A program made the position numbers and the translations under genes. DNA of 64,000 bases. Source: Pseudescherichia sp039594205 (GTDB taxonomy: Bacteria; Pseudomonadota; Gammaproteobacteria; Enterobacterales; Enterobacteriaceae). Numbering within the stretch: position 1 is the first letter of the stretch; each line of letters begins with the position of its first letter. The notes under the pieces were generated by a model. It saw only the letters and a program-made list of their open reading frames with translations. It had not been told where the DNA came from and ran no database searches. This document shows positions 57,174 through 64,000 of the stretch, in pieces. Where the stretch lies: assembly GCA_039594205.1 (NCBI GenBank), contig JBCNNW010000001.1, positions 1-64,000 on the forward strand. The letters run 5' to 3'.

Positions 57174-58580
57174 TCAATCAGGCTGATTTCGTAGGCGGCT
57201 TAGGCTAAACAGGAGAGCAAATCCGGTTGCCAGCACGGCAATCCACAGACTCAGATGAACAGCGTTCGTCGCCTGGCTACTGGCTGGCGTAAAGAGCGAC
57301 ATGATGATGCCCACTAACGCCCCGCCCAGGCACTGGCCAAAGGTGCGCATAATCGCCAGCACGCCGGAGGCGTAGCCGCTGTTCTCCCGTGAGGCGTTTG
57401 CCAGCATTTCCCGGTTGTTAGGGCTTTGAAAGCAGCCGAAGCCTATCCCGCAAATCAGGCTGCGCACACCGATATCCCAGATTTCGGCCTGCTCAGGAAG
57501 CAGCGCCAGCAGCGTTAATCCCAGGGCAAAAACGGCTAAGCCCGCGGTTGAAATCATCGCCGCTGGATAGCGGTCGGTCAGCCGTCCTGCATGGGGAGCG
57601 GCCAGCATGATACCCAGCGGCCAGGGGGTAAACAGCAGCGCCGAGGCAAAGACGCTATATCCGTAGACGCTTTGAAACAGAAACGGCAGCGCAATAAACG
57701 TCATGCCCTGGCTAACGAAAGAGGCCAGCGAGGTGAGCGCCGCAAGTGAAAAGCGAGCCGAGGTAAAGAGTTCCAGCGGCATGAGCGGCTTTGGCGCACG
57801 TCGCTGACGCCAGATAAACGCCATACCAGCTATCATTGCGACACAGCCGTATCCTGCTGCCGTCAACAGATGCGCTTCCGCCTGACCGGGGCGGGAGAAG
57901 GCGTTCGCCGCCATGATCACTCCCCCCAGCATTAGCGCGGACAGCGCCGCACCGGCGATATCAAAGGGTTCGTGTACTGACGTGCGGTTATCAGGTATAG
58001 CGCTGAGCGTCAGGATAAACGCCATAATCCCCAACGGGATATTGATAGCAAACAGCCACTGCCAGCTCAGGAGAGAGAGCAGCGTACCGCCCAGCACTGG
58101 CGCGATGGCGGTGCTGGCGGCAATCAGCAGGGCGTTAAGGCCCAGAATGCGTCCCAGCAGGCGGTTGGGGAAAACAGAGCGCAGTATCGCCGGAGCAATA
58201 CTCAGAGTAGCGGCCCCGCCTACACCCTGCACGATGCGCCAGCCCGTCAGCATCGGGAGTGAAGAGGAGAGGGCGCAGCCCAGCGAGGCCAGCGTAAAGA
58301 GACCCAGGCCGAAAGCAAACAGGGCACGAAAGCCAAATCGGCGGGCCAGCGCGGCAAAAATAGCCAGCGTCATCGCAGCCGAAAGCAGATAGCCGTTGGC
58401 GACCCATACTGCGGACGAAGCTGGCACGGACAGCGCGTCAGCAATAGGCGGCAGCGCAACGTTGACGATGGCACCGTCAAAAACGGCCATTGTGGTACTG
58501 GTCATGACGGCAGCCATCGCCAGCGCCCGTCCGCGTCCGGCTAAACCCTCATCTCCCGGTCTTTCCGCAAAGAGTTCCAT
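57174..58580 (-). CDS. DHA2-family MFS drug efflux transporter
   Basis: Proton-driven multidrug exporter of the 14-helix EmrB/QacA/SmvA type. 468 residues from ATG 58580 (MELFAERPGDEGLAG); the frame begins 26 codons earlier without support. Motif C-like and family hallmarks: FDGAIVNVALPPIADAL in helix 1, GWRIVQGVGGAATLSI, and LAPVLGG-like IAPVLGGTLLSLLSWQW. Substrate unknown. Divergent from a LysR regulator (58722), which probably controls it. Confidence 0.88.
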   Translation of the reverse strand: MELFAERPGDEGLAGRGRALAMAAVMTSTTMAVFDGAIVNVALPPIADALSVPASSAVWVANGYLLSAAMTLAIFAALARRFGFRALFAFGLGLFTLASLGCALSSSLPMLTGWRIVQGVGGAATLSIAPAILRSVFPNRLLGRILGLNALLIAASTAIAPVLGGTLLSLLSWQWLFAINIPLGIMAFILTLSAIPDNRTSVHEPFDIAGAALSALMLGGVIMAANAFSRPGQAEAHLLTAAGYGCVAMIAGMAFIWRQRRAPKPLMPLELFTSARFSLAALTSLASFVSQGMTFIALPFLFQSVYGYSVFASALLFTPWPLGIMLAAPHAGRLTDRYPAAMISTAGLAVFALGLTLLALLPEQAEIWDIGVRSLICGIGFGCFQSPNNREMLANASRENSGYASGVLAIMRTFGQCLGGALVGIIMSLFTPASSQATNAVHLSLWIAVLATGFALLFSLSRLRNQPD

Positions 58581-58721
58581 ATTATTTACCCTTGTCAGTT
58601 CTGTGATTTCGATGCTTAAAGCGTACTCAGGGGAGAGGCAGGGCGGAAGACGCAGCATTTGCAGTTATAACCTGCAGCAGACGCCTTCCCTCAAACCTGA
58701 CGGGCAGAGTAAGATAAGCGG

Positions 58722-59639
58722 ATGAACGCACCCGATCTGAACCTACTTACTGCTCTTGATGCGCTGCTGGCTGAGGTTAGCGTGGCGGGCGCTGCGCGAC
58801 GGTTGGGGCTGAGCGCCTCGGCGATGAGCCGTACGCTTAGCCGCCTGCGTGCGACCACCGGCGATCCGTTGCTGGTGCGCGCTGGACGCAGCATGGTGTT
58901 AACCCCGCATGCCGAGGCCATCCGCGAATCTACGCAGCGCACGCTGTTTGAGGCGCTGGCGCTGCTGCGGCCCTCTCAGTCGGGGCTGGATCTCTCGACC
59001 CTTGATCGTACCTTTGTGCTGCGCACTAACGAGGGTTTCATTGAGGCTTTCGGGCCAACGCTGATTGTGGCAGCCGCAAAGTCTGCCCCGAATGTGCGCC
59101 TGCGTTTTGTCGCCAGAGCGGAAAAGAGCGCGAAGGCGCTGCGTGAGGGACTGGTCGATCTTGAAGTTGGCGTGCTGGGCGAGATGGGACCGGAGATCCG
59201 TATTCAGGCGCTGTTTCGCGATCGCTTTGTCGGGGTGGTAAGGCCTGGGCATCCGCTATCGACGCTGCCCGACGTTAGCGTGAGCGACTACCTTGCCCAT
59301 GCTCATGTGGTCGCCTCCCGTCGGGGACGAACCGCCGGGCCAGTAGATGAGGCGCTGGCCGAGCTGGGCCTTGAGCGGAATATTGCTGCCGTCGTCCCCG
59401 GCTTTCCCGCTGCGCTGGCGGTGGCGCAGGCTTCCGATCTGGTGGCGCTGATCCCCGCCTCGTTTCTCATCCATCCGCCTGCCGCGTCATACTGTATGTT
59501 TGAACTGCCGGTAAGGGTGGAGGGCATTACGTTGTCACAAATGTGGCACCCGCGCGCGGAGGCCGATCCGGCGCACCGCTGGCTACGGCAGTTTATGCTG
59601 GAAGTCTGCCGTAAGCACGCGCTGGCTCCCCAACAGTGA
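58722..59639 (+). CDS. LysR-type transcriptional regulator (divergent from the DHA2 exporter)
   Basis: 305 residues from ATG 58722. N-terminal winged helix MNAPDLNLLTALDALLAEVS with recognition part VAGAARRLGLSASAMSRTLS, and a C-terminal effector domain of about 210 residues. GC-rich. It shares a 141-bp divergent promoter region with the MFS gene, the common layout in which the regulator controls the exporter in response to its substrate; that is inference. Its effector is unknown. Confidence 0.88.
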   Translation: MNAPDLNLLTALDALLAEVSVAGAARRLGLSASAMSRTLSRLRATTGDPLLVRAGRSMVLTPHAEAIRESTQRTLFEALALLRPSQSGLDLSTLDRTFVLRTNEGFIEAFGPTLIVAAAKSAPNVRLRFVARAEKSAKALREGLVDLEVGVLGEMGPEIRIQALFRDRFVGVVRPGHPLSTLPDVSVSDYLAHAHVVASRRGRTAGPVDEALAELGLERNIAAVVPGFPAALAVAQASDLVALIPASFLIHPPAASYCMFELPVRVEGITLSQMWHPRAEADPAHRWLRQFMLEVCRKHALAPQQ

Positions 59640-59704
59640 TTGGCGATTGCCGTGCATTGGCATACTATAGGGACATACTTTCGTTACCGTAAGGATTGCC
59701 CGCG

Positions 59705-60049
59705 ATGGCCATCATCCCTAAGAACTATGCCCGTCTTGAATCAGACTACCGTGAAAGGGCGCTGAAGATTTATCCGTGGGTCTGCGGGCGCTGCTCGCGT
59801 GAGTTTGTCTACTCGAACCTGCGGGAGTTAACGGTGCATCATATCGACCACGATCACACCAATAATCCGCCGGACGGCAGCAACTGGGAGCTGCTGTGCC
59901 TCTACTGTCACGATCACGAGCACTCAAAATATACCGAGGCCGATCAATACGGCACCAGCGTTGTGGCCGGAGAGGATGCGCAGAAGGACGTGGGGGCGGC
60001 GACCTATAACCCCTTTGCCGATCTGAAGGCAATGCTGAATAAGAAGTAG
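59705..60049 (+). CDS. yajD: HNH-motif protein YajD
   Basis: 114 residues from ATG 59705 (MAIIPKNYARLESDYRER), nearly identical to E. coli YajD (115). HNH nuclease fold with two CxxC zinc pairs (CGRCSREF and CLYCHDHEHSKY) and the HHIDHDHTNNPPDG core. Activity unproven. In E. coli yajD lies elsewhere (near tsx); here it follows a LysR gene, so the position differs. A hairpin GGCACAGT-GCGG-ACTGTGCC (60090-60109) follows. Confidence 0.93.
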   Translation: MAIIPKNYARLESDYRERALKIYPWVCGRCSREFVYSNLRELTVHHIDHDHTNNPPDGSNWELLCLYCHDHEHSKYTEADQYGTSVVAGEDAQKDVGAATYNPFADLKAMLNKK

Positions 60050-60089
60050 CGCGGCTATTTGCCTGATGACGGAAACGATGCGTGCATAT

Positions 60090-60109
60090 GGCACAGTGCG
60101 GACTGTGCC
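60090..60109 (+). terminator. Hairpin downstream of yajD
   Basis: GGCACAGT (60090-60097), GCGG, ACTGTGCC (60102-60109): an 8-bp perfect stem with no U-run, in the 120-bp gap between convergent yajD and a LysR gene. Confidence 0.45.
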
Positions 60110-60169
60110 CAGGCCTTGTCCAGTAAGAGCGAAGTGCGGATATTGAGTTTGCCACAGATGCGTCACAAA

Positions 60170-61090
60170 TTATTCTGAGCAGGCTTTGCGAATGTCATCA
60201 TCCTCAGTAAAGAGCATTTCGGCCATAAAATCGATAAACACGCGTATTTTAGGTGACAGGAACTTACTCGATGGCCATAACAGCCTGAAAGTACCCTGGT
60301 GAGCAATATGCTGATCAAGTACGAGTTGAAGTTGGCCTGTTGCCAGAGAGGGTCGAACCATGAAGTCAGGCAGGCATGCAATGCCCAGACCTGCCAGGGT
60401 AACGTCCAATAGTGCAGCCGAGGTGTTACATATCATAGTGACAGGCGGGCTTAATACTGGGGTGCCGGGAAGGCTTTTCAGCGGCCAGGGTTCAAGCCTG
60501 CCTGTGCTGGGAAACCGATGATGTAAACAGGCGTGATGGCCTAAATCTTTTGGAGACTCCGGCATCCCAGACGCGTCCAGATAGCCGGGTGAGGCAACCA
60601 GTTTCAGTTGATAGCTGCCCAGCGTGCGGGACATAAGGCGTGAATCAGCCGGCTCACCGGTACGCATCACCACATCGAATCCCTCTTCAATCACATCTAC
60701 CATGCGATCGGTAAAATCCACGTCCAGCTCGACAGCGGGATAACGACGCATGAAGGCGGTTATCACAGGCATAACCAGCATGCCAACAAGAGGCAGGCTG
60801 ATGCGCAAGCGGCCGCGGGGTTGCAGCCTGGTTTCAGACAGCTCCAGCTCGGCCGCTTCAATTTCGCTCAAAATTCGACGACATCTTTCGAGAAACATTC
60901 TGCCCTCGGCGGTCAGTCTTATGCTACGGGTGCTGCGGTGAAACAGGCGGACACCAAGGCGCTCCTCCAGACGGGACACGCTTTTGCCTACCGTTGATGA
61001 AGAAACACCAAAATGACGTCCGGCTTCAGTGAAGCTCATTGTTTCCGCTGCCTGTACAAAAAACGAGATGCCGCTGAGTGATTCCATCAT
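60170..61090 (-). CDS. LysR-type transcriptional regulator (divergent from the DHA1 exporter)
   Basis: 306 residues from ATG 61090 or the adjacent 61087. Winged-helix N-terminus ISFFVQAAETMSFTEAGRHF with VSSSTVGKSVSRLEERLG, of the CrgA/YafC-like LysR branch. The effector domain includes LRISLPLVGMLVMPVITAFM and SAALLDVTLAGLGIACLPDFM. It is less GC-rich than the first LysR. It is divergent from the MFS gene at 61240 over 149 bp, and probably regulates it; ligand unknown. Confidence 0.9.
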   Translation of the reverse strand: MMESLSGISFFVQAAETMSFTEAGRHFGVSSSTVGKSVSRLEERLGVRLFHRSTRSIRLTAEGRMFLERCRRILSEIEAAELELSETRLQPRGRLRISLPLVGMLVMPVITAFMRRYPAVELDVDFTDRMVDVIEEGFDVVMRTGEPADSRLMSRTLGSYQLKLVASPGYLDASGMPESPKDLGHHACLHHRFPSTGRLEPWPLKSLPGTPVLSPPVTMICNTSAALLDVTLAGLGIACLPDFMVRPSLATGQLQLVLDQHIAHQGTFRLLWPSSKFLSPKIRVFIDFMAEMLFTEDDDIRKACSE

Positions 61091-61239
61091 TAACTCTTTT
61101 TGAGAATATTTGTCCGATATGTTTTGAACATTAGCATTATTGTCCTGAATCAGTCACCTCCTCATTATGTCGAATACAAACTCCTTCTGGCGGTACTGAG
61201 TTGAGGATACCGGGCATCGCCACACAGCAAGGCACAACT

Positions 61240-62436
61240 ATGACTGATTTAACGTTCACTCAGCGTCAACCTACTCAACATGAACGCTTGCCGATTGCCG
61301 CGCTTCTGGCACTCGCGCTGGCCGGTTTCATAACCATTCTGACGGAGGCTTTGCCGGCGGGCTTACTGTCACAGATCGGTTCTGATATGCATATTTCGGG
61401 CGCACTGGCCGGACAGTTCGTTACGCTTTACGCTGTCGGATCGCTCGTGGCTGCTATTCCCCTGATTAACGCCACGCAGGGCGTGCGTCGTCGTCCGTTA
61501 TTACTGATAGCGTTGGCAGGATTTGTTGTGGCGAATACCGTCACGGCGTGCTCTGTGAATTACATAATTACGATGGTCGCGCGGTTCCTGGCAGGCGTTT
61601 CAGCCGGGCTTGTGTGGGCACTGCTGGCTGGCTATGCGGCACGTATGGTACCCGACGAAAAGAGAGGGCGGGCTATTGCCATTGCGATGGTCGGTACGCC
61701 TCTTGCACTGTCACTTGGTGTGCCCGCCGGAACCTCTCTTGGCAACATGGTTGGATGGCGCATGTGCTTCGGTATCATGAGTGTGATGGCTCTGGGACTG
61801 ATGGTATGGGTGCGCCTGCGGGTGCCTGACTTTTCGGGACTGGCGGCGAGCGATCGCCTGCCGCTGAGAGAGGTGTTTACGCTTGCGGGTGTCCGCACGG
61901 TACTGTTCGTGGTACTGACTTTTGTGCTGGCACACAACGTCTTCTATACCTACATTGCGCCTTTTCTGGCATCCGTAGACATGGCCGAACGGACGGACCT
62001 GATATTACTGGTATTTGGCACTGCTTCTTTGCCTGGCATCTGGGTTGTCGGTCTGTTTGTTGACAGATATCTGCGTATGCTGACCCTGGTCAGTACGGCA
62101 CTGTTCGCGCTTTCTGCCTTTGTGCTGGGCATCATGAGTGATATTCCGTCTGCTGTTTATATGGCCGTTGCCGTCTGGGGGTTATCTTTTGGTGGCGCTG
62201 CAACACTATTCCAGACCGCCATTGCCAGAGCAGCTGGCAAGGCGGCTGATGTGGCGCAGTCAATGCTGGTCACAGCCTGGAATCTCGCCATTGCAGGTGG
62301 TGGTATTACAGGAGGCGTACTGCTGGATTCAGTAGGGACTAGCGCTTTCTCACCGGCAATTATCATATTGCTGATATTAGCGATGATCGCTGTGTGGACT
62401 GCGAAGCAGCATGGGTTTCCCGCGAAATCAGCGTAA
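61240..62436 (+). CDS. DHA1-family MFS transporter (AraJ/SetA-like efflux permease)
   Basis: Twelve-helix exporter of 398 residues from ATG 61240 (MTDLTFTQRQPTQHERLP); a TTG at 61201 would add 13 doubtful residues. Hallmarks: FITILTEALPAGLLSQIGSD, the motif A-like loop TQGVRRRPLL, and RFLAGVSAGLVWALLAGYAARM typical of the COG2814 group that includes AraJ, YdhP and sugar or drug effluxers. Substrate unknown. Convergent with the fucosidase gene. Confidence 0.88.
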   Translation: MTDLTFTQRQPTQHERLPIAALLALALAGFITILTEALPAGLLSQIGSDMHISGALAGQFVTLYAVGSLVAAIPLINATQGVRRRPLLLIALAGFVVANTVTACSVNYIITMVARFLAGVSAGLVWALLAGYAARMVPDEKRGRAIAIAMVGTPLALSLGVPAGTSLGNMVGWRMCFGIMSVMALGLMVWVRLRVPDFSGLAASDRLPLREVFTLAGVRTVLFVVLTFVLAHNVFYTYIAPFLASVDMAERTDLILLVFGTASLPGIWVVGLFVDRYLRMLTLVSTALFALSAFVLGIMSDIPSAVYMAVAVWGLSFGGAATLFQTAIARAAGKAADVAQSMLVTAWNLAIAGGGITGGVLLDSVGTSAFSPAIIILLILAMIAVWTAKQHGFPAKSA

Positions 62437-62522
62437 CATTCGATAAAGCCAGCTGACAGGACATTTGCGTCCCGCAAGGGAAGTGTCGTTTCTGCGTGGC
62501 GTTGATAACGCACATCACCGTG

Positions 62523-62548
62523 TCTAAAACGCCCCCTCAGGGGGGCGT
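62523..62548 (-). terminator. Terminator of the fucosidase gene
   Basis: On the minus strand ACGCCCCC-CTGA-GGGGGCGT (62548-62529) is followed by TTTAG, giving a GC-rich stem and a short U-run starting eight bases after the stop. Confidence 0.75.
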
Positions 62549-62556
62549 ACTCTTCA

Positions 62557-63915
62557 TCAGGCGATACAGAACGTACAGGCATACTCCAGACCGAGCGAGA
62601 AGTCCCAGGGCGTTGGCTTGATGCACAGATACTCACCCTCGATAGAGAAGGGGACTGCGACGGTTTTACCCCGGCATAACAGCGTGCACTGCTGAGGCAG
62701 TTTACCCTGCCACCTTAGCTTAATCTCAGCGGTGGGCCACACGCGGGTAATGACGTAGTCTTTACTTCCTACGCTAGTCAATGACACCTTGTCATCATCA
62801 CAAACCAGTCGGGTACACATTTCACTGCCGTAAATTGCCTCGCCGTTAATCGCCATCCAGCGGCCAATATCCAGCAGGCGCTCTTGCTGTAAGGTGGGAA
62901 TACGACCATCGGCGGTGGGGCCAACGTTAAGCAGGAAATTACCGCCTCTGGAGACAATGCCAATTAGCTGCTCGATCAGCTCCTGCGAAGTGCAGTAGTC
63001 CGCTAACTGCTCGGCACGGTTGAAGCCGTAGGATTTACCAATGCCGCGGCTCTCTTCCCATGGGTGGTGTTTACCAAAGCCCTCTTTATCGTTGTATTCG
63101 GTGCTGTAGTAATCACCGTGGTTACCCGGCATGTTTTTGCAGAAGCGATCGTTAACCACGACCTCATCCTTATTGCTGGCCTCATTATAGAGCCAGGCAA
63201 GCAGCTCTTTGGTCTGGCTGAACTCCTCGCTCAGGTCCCACTCACCGCCGTCAGAGAAGATCAGCGAAGGCTGATAGTTTTGCACCAGCTCTTTTAGCTG
63301 CGGGATGAGAATTTCATCCGGATAGTCCTGTTCAGGAATGCCGAATTTCTCGCGGTCGCGCTGCGGCACAAAATAGCCGCTTTCGGCACGATGCGTCCAG
63401 TTGGTTTCCCAGTCGATGATTGAGTAGTAGATCCCCATCTTCAGGCCGCTGTCGCGTACTGCATGGCTGATATCACCCAGCAAATCGCGTTTTGGACCTA
63501 TATCGCCACTGTTCCAGTTCTGTTTGTGCTTATTTTTAGTCGGCCACAGGCAGAACCCGTCATGATGCTTGGTGGTCAGCACGACATATTTCGCACCCGA
63601 GGCTTTGAATAGCTCGGCCCACGCTTGCGGCTGGAACAGCTCGGCTTTGAACTGCGGAGCGAAGTCGCGGTAGAGGAAATCTTTGCCGTAATGTTTGTCG
63701 TGAAAACCGGCATCGTTGTTGCGATAGTCGCCATACACGCTGGCGTAATACCACTCGGCGTAAGAGCCAAACAGCGTGTTATCCACTGTGCGCCACGCCG
63801 GAACGGAAAACACCCCCCAGTGAATGAAAATGCCAAACTTTGCGTCGTTGAACCAGCCCGGCATTTCACGGCTGTCCAGGCTTGCCCACTCAGGTTGATA
63901 GGTTTTAGTGCTCAT
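62557..63915 (-). CDS. GH29 alpha-L-fucosidase
   Basis: Glycoside hydrolase family 29 retaining alpha-L-fucosidase, 452 residues. Hallmarks: FGIFIHWGVFSVPAW, VVLTTKHHDGFCLW, MGIYYSIIDW, and the nucleophile Asp in PSLIFSDGGEWDL. A small C-terminal beta domain starts at about residue 360 (DKVSLTSVGSKDYVITRVW). No signal peptide, so it should act on fucosides after import. The start ATG 63915 follows AAGGAA and overlaps the end of the upstream transporter gene by 11 bases, which argues for a transporter-hydrolase operon. Confidence 0.93.
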   Translation of the reverse strand: MSTKTYQPEWASLDSREMPGWFNDAKFGIFIHWGVFSVPAWRTVDNTLFGSYAEWYYASVYGDYRNNDAGFHDKHYGKDFLYRDFAPQFKAELFQPQAWAELFKASGAKYVVLTTKHHDGFCLWPTKNKHKQNWNSGDIGPKRDLLGDISHAVRDSGLKMGIYYSIIDWETNWTHRAESGYFVPQRDREKFGIPEQDYPDEILIPQLKELVQNYQPSLIFSDGGEWDLSEEFSQTKELLAWLYNEASNKDEVVVNDRFCKNMPGNHGDYYSTEYNDKEGFGKHHPWEESRGIGKSYGFNRAEQLADYCTSQELIEQLIGIVSRGGNFLLNVGPTADGRIPTLQQERLLDIGRWMAINGEAIYGSEMCTRLVCDDDKVSLTSVGSKDYVITRVWPTAEIKLRWQGKLPQQCTLLCRGKTVAVPFSIEGEYLCIKPTPWDFSLGLEYACTFCIA

Positions 63916-64000
63916 TAATCAGTTCCTTATTTTCTGCTGGGGTATCGGTTTTCGCGATGCAGATGCCGGTAACGGCATAGAATCCGGCAATGATCAGACC
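63905..64000 (-). CDS. C-terminal end of a probable sugar transporter (5' part outside the window)
   Basis: The last 31 codons of a gene running in from beyond the window: GLIIAGFYAVTGICIAKTDT, then PAENKELINEH and stop (TAA 63907-63905). The hydrophobic end and short charged tail fit an MFS or GPH-type permease. It overlaps the fucosidase start by 11 bases. Context suggests uptake of a fucose-containing glycoside; the family call needs the missing part. Confidence 0.6.
   Translation of the reverse strand, partial: GLIIAGFYAVTGICIAKTDTPAENKELINEH

Overview
The window is a stretch of chromosome from an enterobacterium of the family Enterobacteriaceae. Gene order and protein sequences follow the Escherichia coli K-12 segment adhE - opp - clsA - tonB - trp - topA - cysB - acnA - pyrF - rnb - fabI - sapABCDF almost gene for gene. 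It is not E. coli itself. kch is missing between clsA/yciY and yciI, yciGFE is missing between ompW and trpA, and yciQ is missing between yciO and rluB. The trpL peptide also has a different sequence. The content would suit an Enterobacter/Leclercia/Lelliottia-like genus, but I cannot name the species from sequence alone. I see no tRNA, rRNA, CRISPR array or intact insertion sequence.

Layout. 1-3.8 kb: adhE (3' end cut by the window edge) with a long leader, and ychE. 4.5-10.2 kb: the oligopeptide importer oppABCDF. 10.2-16.4 kb: yciU, clsA, yciY, yciI, tonB, yciABC, ompW. 16.5-23.2 kb: the complete trp operon trpLEDCBA with operator and attenuator. 23.3-24.8 kb: rnm and yciO. 24.8-27.0 kb: an AT-rich accessory segment with two convergent membrane-type proteins, a DUF1493-like gene and what looks like a decayed piece of yciO. 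27-31.6 kb: a lipoprotein, rluB, btuR, yciK, sohB, yciN. 32-45 kb: topA, cysB, ymiA, yciX, acnA, ribA, pgpB, lapAB, pyrF, yciH, osmB, yciT, yciZ. 45.4-57.1 kb: pdeR, rnb, yciW, fabI, sapABCDF. 57.2-64 kb: a more variable block with two divergent LysR/MFS-exporter pairs, yajD between them, and a GH29 alpha-L-fucosidase preceded by the end of a transporter gene.

Most of the window is conserved housekeeping: peptide uptake, tryptophan synthesis, DNA topology, cysteine regulation, the TCA cycle, membrane lipid and LPS control, and fatty-acid synthesis. The parts least explained by known biology are the yciO-rluB insertion (possible membrane toxin/immunity pair, yciO relic at its right edge), the long inverted repeat in the adhE leader, and several intergenic hairpins and putative Fur and FNR sites.
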